Below, piece after piece: positions 31,996 to 39,818 of a stretch of DNA of 64,000 nt. Made by a program: the position numbers and the translations under genes. Within the stretch, counting starts at the first letter, position 1; every line of letters starts with the position of its first letter. The DNA comes from Io17-Chloro-G2 sp963663135 (GTDB lineage: Bacteria; Chloroflexota; Dehalococcoidia; Lucifugimonadales; UBA3495), in NCBI GenBank assembly GCA_963663135.2, contig CAXXRM010000005.1:1860001-1924000 (forward strand), given 5' to 3'. The notes under the pieces were generated by a model. It saw nothing but the letters and a program-made list of their open reading frames with translations, did not search any database and was not told the DNA's origin.

Positions 31996-32835
31996 CTAAA
32001 AAGGATAGGGTTGCCCGCCTCCGACGGGGATAACCTGGCCCGTGATGTAGGATGCGTCGTGGGAAGCCAGGAACACAATGGCGGAGGCTTGCTCAAAGGC
32101 TTCTCCCGAGCGTCCCATGGGGACTTCCATGGCGCGGGTCTCCTGCCGGTACCTGGCCTGGTCGTCAACCTCGCTTTGGGGGAGTTCCGGAACATCCGCG
32201 GTCTGGCCATAATTGCGCGGTGTAACCCGGTCGTCGGCCCCGGTGCCGCTGGGCGCCACGCAGTTAACCCGAATACCCAGGTGAGCGACCTCTCGTGCCA
32301 GGGAAGTGGTGAGCCCAATCTGACCTGCCTTGGCCGCCGCATAGGGGACCCGGAACCGCCCGGAGACGGCGTGGGTGGCGATGTTAACTATAGATCCAGA
32401 GCCCTGGTTGATCATGTGGGGCAGCACGGCGCGGCAACACCACATGGCGGTCCAGAAGCTTTTGTTCACCTCGGCCTCAATCTGCTCCGGCGTGTAGTAC
32501 TGGTAAGACTGGAACCAGATTGTGCCTCCTGCCACGTTGGCCAAGACGTCAATGCGCCCGTACGCTTCCATGGCGTGGCTCATCAGCTTCTCAGCGTTCT
32601 CCCACTTCGAAAGCTCACCCAGGCAAATGGTGGCCGAACCGCCAAATTCTTCGATGTCCGCCTTGACCCTCAATGACGACTCTTCGACCATGTCTCCAAT
32701 AACAATGCTCGCTCCCTCCTGGGCGAGTCTTCGGGCGGTAGCTGCGCCAATTCCTTGCCCGGCCCCCGTAACCACTGCCACCTGACCTTCAAACCGTCTG
32801 CCCCCCGAAGCTCGAGGGTCCAATTCTCCCGCCAT
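31996..32835 (-). CDS. Short-chain dehydrogenase/reductase, BenD-like
   Basis: 279 residues. VTGAGQGIGAATARRLAQEG cofactor loop (about 22-41), GDM acidic residue after strand 2 (favours NAD), NVAGG, Ser of IVNIATHAVSG and the Tyr-Lys of PYAAAKAGQ (about 168-176), with an insertion before the VPMGRSGEAFEQA motif. The layout, especially the insertion with RVTPRNYGQTADVPELP, is that of 1,6-dihydroxycyclohexa-2,4-diene-1-carboxylate dehydrogenase (BenD-like) SDRs, which act after ring dioxygenation. AGGAGG precedes the ATG. It may use the product of an oxygenase such as the Rieske protein nearby. Confidence 0.82.
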   Translation of the reverse strand: MAGELDPRASGGRRFEGQVAVVTGAGQGIGAATARRLAQEGASIVIGDMVEESSLRVKADIEEFGGSATICLGELSKWENAEKLMSHAMEAYGRIDVLANVAGGTIWFQSYQYYTPEQIEAEVNKSFWTAMWCCRAVLPHMINQGSGSIVNIATHAVSGRFRVPYAAAKAGQIGLTTSLAREVAHLGIRVNCVAPSGTGADDRVTPRNYGQTADVPELPQSEVDDQARYRQETRAMEVPMGRSGEAFEQASAIVFLASHDASYITGQVIPVGGGQPYPF

Positions 32836-32957
32836 GTTCGTTCCTCCTTGGATGCCTTAGGTTGCCTTGCGTGGGTCGCCTTGCGTGGGTTGAATGATAC
32901 AATTGGCGGCGAGCGCTTGCCAAACCCCAGCTTAGGCGCGACATCGGGAGACTATTG

Positions 32958-34142
32958 ATGATTTCCACATTCCCGGCGCAACGGGAAGTGAAGAGGCTGG
33001 CCCTTCTGGCGGCGGTTGAGAGCATTCGGGACCGCCTGCTGGCCAACGCCGACCAAGCCGAAGCCATAGGCCAACTTTCCCCGGATACAGTGGATGCTCT
33101 GAACGATTCCGGTCTGCTGTCGTACAAAGTGCCGGAAGCGTTGGGAGGAGCCGAAGCCGATCCCCTGATGCAGCTTGACGTAGTGGAAGCCGTCACCCGG
33201 ATAGACCCGGCGGCCGGCTGGTGCCTGATGATCGGCGCGGCCAGCATCGCCAACATGGGGGCGTTCCTTCCGGACGAGGCCATCGATGAAATATTCGCCG
33301 GCGGACGAATCCCCAGGGCCGCCGGCGTCGCCGCGCCCAGCGGCAGGGCAAAGCCGGTAGAAGGCGGCTATCGCGTAACCGGGCGTTGGGCCTTTGGCAG
33401 CGGCGTGGGACATTCCGATTGGATTTCCGCCGGGGCTTGGGTAGTGGACGGCGAGCAGGAGCAGCTCACTCGCCAGATACGGGTTGTGTTTCCCACCGCC
33501 GACGCCTACATCCACGACAACTGGCAGGTTATGGGACTGAAAGGCACCGGCAGTTGCGACTACTCGGTTTCCGAACTTTTCGTACCTCAACGGTTCACCT
33601 GGGACGGGGCTGAAAGCCGGCCGCGCCGGGGCGGTCCCTTTTTCTTGTTGGGCCGTCCGGGGCTGGTGACCACCGGCCACTGCGCGTTCGCACTAGGCGT
33701 GGGACGCCTGGCGCTGGATGCGGTCACCGAGTTAGCTCAAACCAAAGAACGGGGCTACGCCGGCGGGATGGCCCTAGTGGCCGGCCGCGGCTCTTTCCAA
33801 CGGGCGCTGGGGGAGTGCGACCTCAGGCTGCGCGCCGCAAGGGCGTTGGTGGTGGAAACCCTGGAAGAAGCCTGGGAATCGGTCTGCCGGGGTGTCACCC
33901 CCAAGCCTCCGCTGCAGGCAAGGATGCGGGCGGCTGCCTGCTTCAGCACCGAAGAGGCGGCGGAAATTGCCTCCCAAGCCTTCCGTTACGGGGGCGGCGC
34001 CGCCCTCTACCAGTCCCACGTCCTGCAAAAGTGCCTGCGAGACATCAACGCCGCAGCGCAGCATCAGATGGTAAGCGATTCCGCCTATGAGAACCATGGC
34101 CAATTTCTGCTGGGCCTGCCAGACGCCAGTCCAATGGGTTGA
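32958..34142 (+). CDS. Acyl-CoA dehydrogenase-fold flavin monooxygenase, HsaA-like (copy 1)
   Basis: 394 residues with the acyl-CoA dehydrogenase fold: N-terminal helical domain (LLSYKVPEALGGAEADPLMQ), middle beta domain (YRVTGRWAFGSGVGHSDWIS, GLKGTGSCDYSVSELFVPQ) and C-terminal helical domain. It lacks the catalytic Glu context of true ACADs; overall pattern fits FMNH2-dependent oxygenase components such as HsaA/HpaB-like aromatic hydroxylases. ATG 32958 with GGGAG 7 nt upstream. A close paralogue follows at 34215, then two LLM flavoenzymes, in the same orientation. A flavin reductase partner is not visible. Confidence 0.83.
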   Translation: MISTFPAQREVKRLALLAAVESIRDRLLANADQAEAIGQLSPDTVDALNDSGLLSYKVPEALGGAEADPLMQLDVVEAVTRIDPAAGWCLMIGAASIANMGAFLPDEAIDEIFAGGRIPRAAGVAAPSGRAKPVEGGYRVTGRWAFGSGVGHSDWISAGAWVVDGEQEQLTRQIRVVFPTADAYIHDNWQVMGLKGTGSCDYSVSELFVPQRFTWDGAESRPRRGGPFFLLGRPGLVTTGHCAFALGVGRLALDAVTELAQTKERGYAGGMALVAGRGSFQRALGECDLRLRAARALVVETLEEAWESVCRGVTPKPPLQARMRAAACFSTEEAAEIASQAFRYGGGAALYQSHVLQKCLRDINAAAQHQMVSDSAYENHGQFLLGLPDASPMG

Positions 34143-34214
34143 TCCAGTTGGCGGAGGGCGGCAGCGTCTGGTTGGTGACAATTTACCGTGGCGCAGTCGA
34201 GCCGCCGGCCTTGG

Positions 34215-35402
34215 ATGGACCATAAGTTGAACGTCCCAACCGCCAGAGAAGAAAAGCGCCTGGCGTTGTTGGACGCTGTGGAGCGGGTGCGGGACACGCT
34301 GACCGCCGGGGCTGCAGAGTCCGAAGAGCGGGGCACACTGGACCAAGCATCGGTCGATGCCCTCTACCAGGCCGGGCTTTTCTCCTTTACCACGGCATCG
34401 GAATTGGGCGGAGGAGAAGTCGACCCTCTGCTGGAATTGGAAGTGACCGAGGCCGCCTGCCGCGTAGACCCTTCGGCGGGCTGGTGCATGTTGATCGCCG
34501 CGGGCAGCGTTGCCAACATAGGAGCGTTCCTGCCCGATGAGGCCCTTGACGAGGTATTCCCCAACCGCCGGGTCCCCAAGGCCGCCAGCGTATTCGCCCC
34601 CACCGGGACTGCCACGCCCGTCGACGGCGGTTACCGGTTAAGCGGCCGCTGGTCCTTTGCCAGCGGGATTCGTCACTCGGAATGGGTGACCACGGGGGCA
34701 TGGGTTGCCGGCGGCGAGCAATCCCGGCGGCGGCAGATAAGGCTGGTCGTCCCGGTCTCGCAGGTCAAGATTCACGACAACTGGCAGGTTATGGGCCTGC
34801 GTGGCACCGGCAGTTGCGATTATTCGGTGTCCGACCTGTTCGTACCGGAACGGTTCACCTGGGACCCCTGGGCGGATAAGCCGCGGCGCGGCGGGCCAGC
34901 GTCTTTGCTGGGCAGGCCAGGGGGAGTGGTTACCCCTCATTGCGGCTTCGCCCTGGGAGTGGGACAGTTGGCGTTGGATTCGGCGGTGGAAATGGGCCAA
35001 GCCAAGGAGCGGGGCTACGACGGAAGAAGCAACCCGTTGTCCCGGCGGGAATGGTTCCAAAGGACCCTGGGCCGGTGCGACCTGCGGTTGCGGGCCGCCA
35101 GGGCCCTGGCGGTGGAAACCCTGGAAGAAGCTTGGGAATCAGTATGCCGCGGCTCCACTCCCGAGCCTCCCCTGCAAGCCCGGATGCGGGCCACCGCGGC
35201 TTTTGCCAGCCAGGTTGCCGCCGACGTGATACAGCAGCTCTATCGCCACGGGGGCGGCGAGGTCAACTTCCAGTCACACGTGCTGCAGAAATGCCTACGG
35301 GACATCAACGCATCGACGCAGCACCAGATGGTCAGCGACACCGCATACGAAAACCACGGGCAGTTTGCCCTGGGGTTGCCTGGCGCAGACCCTATGGGTT
35401 GA
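34215..35402 (+). CDS. Acyl-CoA dehydrogenase-fold flavin monooxygenase, HsaA-like (copy 2)
   Basis: 395 residues and strongly similar to the preceding gene throughout: both have ETLEEAWESVCRG, LQARMRA, FQSHVLQKCLRDIN or QSHVLQKCLRDIN, and HGQFxLGLP near the end. Differences concentrate in the N-terminal 40 residues and the substrate-side loops, so the pair looks like an old tandem duplication with possible substrate divergence. Start: ATG at 34215 gives the same offset to REEKRLALL as in copy 1; a GTG at 34188 would add 9 residues. Gap to copy 1 is 72 nt. Confidence 0.83.
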   Translation: MDHKLNVPTAREEKRLALLDAVERVRDTLTAGAAESEERGTLDQASVDALYQAGLFSFTTASELGGGEVDPLLELEVTEAACRVDPSAGWCMLIAAGSVANIGAFLPDEALDEVFPNRRVPKAASVFAPTGTATPVDGGYRLSGRWSFASGIRHSEWVTTGAWVAGGEQSRRRQIRLVVPVSQVKIHDNWQVMGLRGTGSCDYSVSDLFVPERFTWDPWADKPRRGGPASLLGRPGGVVTPHCGFALGVGQLALDSAVEMGQAKERGYDGRSNPLSRREWFQRTLGRCDLRLRAARALAVETLEEAWESVCRGSTPEPPLQARMRATAAFASQVAADVIQQLYRHGGGEVNFQSHVLQKCLRDINASTQHQMVSDTAYENHGQFALGLPGADPMG

Positions 35403-35496
35403 TAGCAGGGTATCCTGGACACCGGCGCTTGATAGGCTGTTCATGACCGCTCTCACCCATTCAAGCCAAGTCGCCTGGTAAAGAAGGAGGCTCGCC

Positions 35497-36417
35497 ATGG
35501 TCTTGTTTTCGTTCAGACCACCCAACGCCGACTATTTGGGATTCCCCGCCACTACCGAAGGGATTGTAGAGTCGGCATGCAAAGCCGAGGAGCAGGGTTT
35601 CGACGCCTGCATGGTGAACGACCACATTCTGGTCCAGAACGAACCCCAAATGGTCACCTACTTCGCGAACACCTACGACCCGCTGATGGTATTGGCCTAC
35701 GTAGCAGCCAAGACCAGCCGGATTCGCCTGGGCACGTCAGTCATGATCATGCCCTACCGCAATCCGATGAACACCGCCAAGATGTTCGCCACTCTCGACC
35801 AAATGTCCGGCGGACGGGCCATCGCCGGGGTTGGCGCCGGGGGCAACGAAGCGGAATACAACGCTTTAAGGGTCCCGTTTCACGAGCGGGGCGCCCGCAC
35901 CAACGAATACCTCCAAATTTGGAAGGCATGCTGGGCGCACGGGACCACCACTTTCCACGGCGATTTCTTCGATTTCGAAGACATGCACGTGGTGCCCAAG
36001 CCTTTGCAGCAACCCCACCCGGAAATCTGGGTCGGCGGTTCCAGCCGCGCCGCTCTGCGCCGGGCTGCGGCCTACGCCGGGGTGTGGGCGCCGACGCCCA
36101 CGCCGCTGCCGGATTTGCTCCGGAACATGGAGTACCTGAAGAGAGCCAGCGAACGGATCGGACGAGAAACGCCGCCGGTTACCCGGATGAGTTTCCGGGT
36201 GAATTTCACCGAGATCACCGGCAACACCCATCCGGAAGGCCAACGTCCCGCAGGCCAGGGAACTCCGGACGAGGTGGTCCAGGATATGCTGCGGTACCGG
36301 GAAGAGGCGGGGTTGGAAGCCTTTCAGGTCAACTTCAACGGCTGCCACAGCCTGCAACAGCTTTTGGATTCCATGGACAGTTTTGTCAACGATGTCCGGC
36401 CTGCCGTGCAGGCATAA
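35497..36417 (+). CDS. LLM-class flavin/F420-dependent oxidoreductase (copy 1)
   Basis: TIM-barrel bacterial-luciferase-like enzyme, 306 residues, binding FMN or F420. Seen: GFPATTEGIVESACKAEEQG, DACMVNDH, RLGTSVMIMPYRNPMNTAKM (about 69-88), the signature SGGRAIAGVGAGGNEAEY (about 104-121) and HPEIWVGGSSRAALRR. AAGGAGG 6 nt upstream of the ATG. It is followed within 65 nt by a close paralogue. The adjacent HsaA-like pair and the cof genes elsewhere in the window make either FMN or F420 use plausible. Confidence 0.88.
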   Translation: MVLFSFRPPNADYLGFPATTEGIVESACKAEEQGFDACMVNDHILVQNEPQMVTYFANTYDPLMVLAYVAAKTSRIRLGTSVMIMPYRNPMNTAKMFATLDQMSGGRAIAGVGAGGNEAEYNALRVPFHERGARTNEYLQIWKACWAHGTTTFHGDFFDFEDMHVVPKPLQQPHPEIWVGGSSRAALRRAAAYAGVWAPTPTPLPDLLRNMEYLKRASERIGRETPPVTRMSFRVNFTEITGNTHPEGQRPAGQGTPDEVVQDMLRYREEAGLEAFQVNFNGCHSLQQLLDSMDSFVNDVRPAVQA

Positions 36418-36482
36418 ACCCACGCCGAAGGTCCCCAAGAAAATGGATTTGCCAACTGAGAAATGTACAGGGAGAGATTCAC

Positions 36483-37403
36483 ATGGTGCAGTTTTCGTTC
36501 AGGCCGCCCAATGCCGACTACCTGGGCTTTCCGGCCACCACGCAGGGAATCGTTGAGTCGGCGTGCAAGGCCGAAGAGCAGGGATTTGACGCCATCATGG
36601 TCAACGACCATGTCATCGTCGAGGATTCGCCCCGGCTGGCCGAATCCTGGGGCAACGTTTACGACCCTATGGTGGTGCTATCCTACGTGGCCGCCAAGAC
36701 CAGCCGGGCTATGTTGGGGACGTCGGTGCTGATTCTGCCCTACCGCAACCCGGTAGTCACCGCAAAGATGTTCGCAACGCTGGACCAGATGTCCGGAGGC
36801 CGAGCCATCGTTGGGGCCGGCGCTGGTTGGAGCGAGTCAGAATTCGCGGCCTTGAGGGAGCCTTACCGGGAACGCGGGGCCCGCACCACCGAGTACCTGG
36901 AAATATTCAAGGCCTGCTGGGCGGAAGGGAAGTCAACCTTCCACGGCAAGTTTTTCGACTTCGAAGACATGCACGTGAACCCCAAGCCGTTGCAACAGCC
37001 CCATCCTGCCATTTGGGTCGGAGGCTCCAGCCGCGCATCGCTGCGACGGGCCGCCAGGTTCGCCCAGGTCTGGGCTCCCACGCCAACACCCCTGCCAACC
37101 CTTATCGATAACATGGCAATCCTCAAAGCAGCCAGCGACCGCATTGGGCGGAAGGAACCTCCGGTGACCCGCATGAGCTTCCGAGTAAACTTCACTGGCA
37201 TCACGGGCAACACCCACCCCGAGGGCGAACGTCCCACGGGCCAAGGTAGTCCCGACGAGGTGGCGGAGGACATGCTGCGTTACCGGCGGGAGGCCGGCCT
37301 GGAGGCTTTCCAGGTCAACTTCAACGGCTGCCACAGCCTGCAGCAGCTCTTGGACTCCATGGACCTGTTCACCCAGGAGGTCATGCCCCGGGTTGCGGTG
37401 TAG
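36483..37403 (+). CDS. LLM-class flavin/F420-dependent oxidoreductase (copy 2)
   Basis: 306 residues, the same length as copy 1 and clearly a tandem duplicate: identical stretches include ESACKAEEQGFDA, TAKMFATLDQMSGGRAI, FFDFEDMH, EAFQVNFNGCHSLQQLLDSM. The start ATG at 36483 has GGGAGAG 6 nt upstream. The frame is open 900 nt further upstream through copy 1, but that extension is a shadow of copy 1 and has no family similarity. Divergence is greatest in the VNDH following residues (IVEDSPRLAESWGN) near the active-site entrance. Confidence 0.88.
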   Translation: MVQFSFRPPNADYLGFPATTQGIVESACKAEEQGFDAIMVNDHVIVEDSPRLAESWGNVYDPMVVLSYVAAKTSRAMLGTSVLILPYRNPVVTAKMFATLDQMSGGRAIVGAGAGWSESEFAALREPYRERGARTTEYLEIFKACWAEGKSTFHGKFFDFEDMHVNPKPLQQPHPAIWVGGSSRASLRRAARFAQVWAPTPTPLPTLIDNMAILKAASDRIGRKEPPVTRMSFRVNFTGITGNTHPEGERPTGQGSPDEVAEDMLRYRREAGLEAFQVNFNGCHSLQQLLDSMDLFTQEVMPRVAV

Positions 37404-37900
37404 GGGGGAGCGTCTTCGGAGCGCGGGCTGGGGTCCGGGAATTTGGAGCGGCGCGAACTGTCCGCACAGGGTCCCCGTGTGGCGAGTTGACTTGGAGCGG
37501 CCGCATAGCAGTCGGACTCCAAAGCGCTGGCACAGCGTCCGAAAATCCCACTGCCACGGCTGGGATATGGTTAGGACAAGCGAATTTCAATATCCCCGCG
37601 ATGTTCGCCGCAGCGGGAATGACCCGGATGGCCGGCTAACGCACCCCCAACTTTGACTGGTTCGTCCGTTCAGCGTCCTCACCGCGTAGCGGAAGGCGAG
37701 GGCGTAATCCTAGTGAATTCTGGACTGCACAGATGACGCGGGAGTAATGCCGTTCTAGATGCGATTGCCTAAGTCAGGACTGCCCCCACCATTGAAAAAC
37801 CGAGGGTTCGTATGCTAAGGTTAGCCACCGTAATTGCGGTGGTTTCTTCTCCGTCCATGGTTGCGTTGCCCGCCAATTCTTATACCTGCTCCGGTGGCTG
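37404..37900. other. Intergenic region upstream of the YyaL-like gene
   Basis: About 500 bp without a supported gene. It contains weak fragments resembling the REP-like unit (around 37604-37622, CGCCGCAGCGGGAATGACC) and a terminator-like hairpin at 37825-37850. Confidence 0.5.
37825..37850 (+). terminator. Small hairpin with T-rich tail
   Basis: CCACCG / CGGTGG with 6-nt loop, followed by TTTCTTCT. It lies 420 nt after the LLM pair and 50 nt before the next gene, so it is either the distal terminator of the LLM operon or a leader attenuator of the YyaL-like gene. Confidence 0.45.
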
Positions 37901-39694
37901 TTGAACAGTTTCCGCTTTTCGCCGAACCCAAACCAGGCCCACTTGATTCAATGGTTTCCCTGGGGCCAAGAGGCTTTCAGCAAAGCCCAGGCTGAAAACA
38001 AGCCGGTTTTGCTGTCGGTCTCGGCGGTCTGGTGTTACTGGTGTCACGTTATGGACGAGACCACTTATTCAGACGAGGGCGTGGCCAGGTTGTTGGCGGA
38101 CAAGTTCGTAGCTATTCGGGTGGACAGCGACCAACGGCCCGACATCAACGCCCGCTACAACGTCGGCGGGTGGCCGACCACCGCGTTTCTCACCGGTCAC
38201 GGGGGCCTCATTGGCGGCGCAACCTACTTGCCGCCCGACCAGTTGCTCGCCATGATGGCAGAGCTTCAGGGCGCTTACGCCAACGACAAACCCCGTCTAT
38301 ATGACCAAGCCCGAGAGTTACACCAACACCGCCGAAACCAAGCCGGCCGAGTCGCCGCGGGCACCGAGTTGGACGCCAACCTGGTGGATTCGGTCGCCCG
38401 GGTGGTGACCGGGGCTTATGATGCCCGAAACGGCGGTTTTGGCGCAGCGCCCAAATTCCCCAGCCCCCAAATCCCCGCCTTCGCGACCCACCTGGCCCGC
38501 ACCACCGGCGAGGACTTTTACCTGGCCATGGTCCGCAAGACCCTGGACGCCATGGGCGCCGGAGAATTGCAGGACCGGGAAGAAGGTGGGTTCTTCAGGC
38601 ACTGCGCGGAGGCCGATTGGACCGAGCCTCAGTACGAAAAGCTTTTGGAGGACAACCTTGGCATCGCCCAGCTTTTCCTGGACGCCGGTTGCCTGCTGAA
38701 TGACAATTCCTACAAAGAGACGGCTGGCAGGACCGTGGACTGGCTCATGGAGCACCTGTATGACTCCGTTAGTCCGGGGTTTCACGGCAGTCAAGGCTCC
38801 CATTCGGAGTATTTCGGCCTGCCCTTGGAATCCCGCCGAGAGGCAGTCGAGCCGGCGGTGGACCCCTGTTGCTACGCGGCTACCAACGCCCAGGCAGTCA
38901 GTTTGCTTTTGGACGCGTCCTGGCGGTTGGGGCGTCGCGAATTGGCAGACACCGCACTCTCGGTCCTGGAATCGATTGATTCTAAGGCCAGCCAAGGGAC
39001 GTTCAGCCACGCGTACACCGGCGGCCATCCTGGCCCGGAGCCTGCATTTCTGATCGATTGGGCTTCTCTGCTAAGCGCCAATATGTCGGCCCACGCGTTC
39101 ACCGGGGAGGAGCGATTCCTGGAACGGGCTACCTCCAACGCCTCTGAGTTGATCGACCGGTTTTTCGACCAGGAAAAAGGCGGGTTTTTCGACATCGCAC
39201 ATGATGCCGAGGCCATCGGCCATCTGCAAATCAGGGAGAAGCCCCTGCCAGACAACGCTGTGGCGGCACTGGCTTTGATCAAGCTATACCAAACGACGCG
39301 GAACGAAGACTACCGCCAGGTGGCCGAAACTGCGTTGAGCGCTTTTATCGAGTCTTACCGGGAGTATGGTGAATTCGCCGCGGCCTACGGGTTGGCGGTG
39401 GACCGGGTTACCAACTCACCGGTGGAGGTCACCGTGGAGGGCCGGCCGGAAGACCCGGCCACCCGGGCAATGCTGGACGCGGCGTCGCGCCTGACCGCTC
39501 CCCACCTGGAGATCAAGCCGGTCCTGGCGGTCGACCCCAACTTGCCATGCCAGGCGCACGTGTGCCTGGATACCCTTTGTCTGCCGCCCGTTTCGGACCC
39601 GGAGCAACTGGCCGGAGCAGTAGCCGGTATGTCTCCGGGTTCGCCTCTTGGCGCCACCACCTTCGAAAACATTTTCGAACGTTTTCCGGGTTGA
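37901..39694 (+). CDS. YyaL/DUF255 thioredoxin-fold protein with glycoside-hydrolase-like C-terminal domain
   Basis: 597 residues. N-terminal thioredoxin-like DUF255 domain: WFPWGQEAFSKAQAENKPVL, the CxxC pair C45-YW-C48 (VWCYWCHVMDETTYSDEGVA), then VRVDSDQRPDIN equivalents and GGWPTTAFLT. The following region is an alpha/alpha-toroid as in YyaL / spermatogenesis-associated protein 20. It is about 80 residues shorter than typical, mainly around the middle, and the second site (GGATYLPP) is changed from GGTYFP. Start is TTG 37901 without a good SD, so uncertain. Function of the family is not firmly known. Confidence 0.82.
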   Translation: MNSFRFSPNPNQAHLIQWFPWGQEAFSKAQAENKPVLLSVSAVWCYWCHVMDETTYSDEGVARLLADKFVAIRVDSDQRPDINARYNVGGWPTTAFLTGHGGLIGGATYLPPDQLLAMMAELQGAYANDKPRLYDQARELHQHRRNQAGRVAAGTELDANLVDSVARVVTGAYDARNGGFGAAPKFPSPQIPAFATHLARTTGEDFYLAMVRKTLDAMGAGELQDREEGGFFRHCAEADWTEPQYEKLLEDNLGIAQLFLDAGCLLNDNSYKETAGRTVDWLMEHLYDSVSPGFHGSQGSHSEYFGLPLESRREAVEPAVDPCCYAATNAQAVSLLLDASWRLGRRELADTALSVLESIDSKASQGTFSHAYTGGHPGPEPAFLIDWASLLSANMSAHAFTGEERFLERATSNASELIDRFFDQEKGGFFDIAHDAEAIGHLQIREKPLPDNAVAALALIKLYQTTRNEDYRQVAETALSAFIESYREYGEFAAAYGLAVDRVTNSPVEVTVEGRPEDPATRAMLDAASRLTAPHLEIKPVLAVDPNLPCQAHVCLDTLCLPPVSDPEQLAGAVAGMSPGSPLGATTFENIFERFPG

Positions 39695-39818
39695 CCTCCG
39701 GCTTTTCCGCTGACTATTCGACGCCTCTTCCCCTTGTGTTGGCTACCGCGCACCGCTACTCTGACTGTTGTCGAATTTCTGTCATAGCCAACGACCTGCG
39801 AATTTTGAGGAAAGACTT

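Noticed and set aside
35577..36482. A 302-codon open frame running through LLM copy 1 in another frame and continuing in frame into LLM copy 2, giving a 608-codon ORF
   Set aside because: The first half is Arg/Gly/Pro-rich, has no family similarity, and lies over a strongly coding gene in the correct frame; copy 2 has its own ATG with a good ribosome site at 36483. High GC content explains the open shadow frame.
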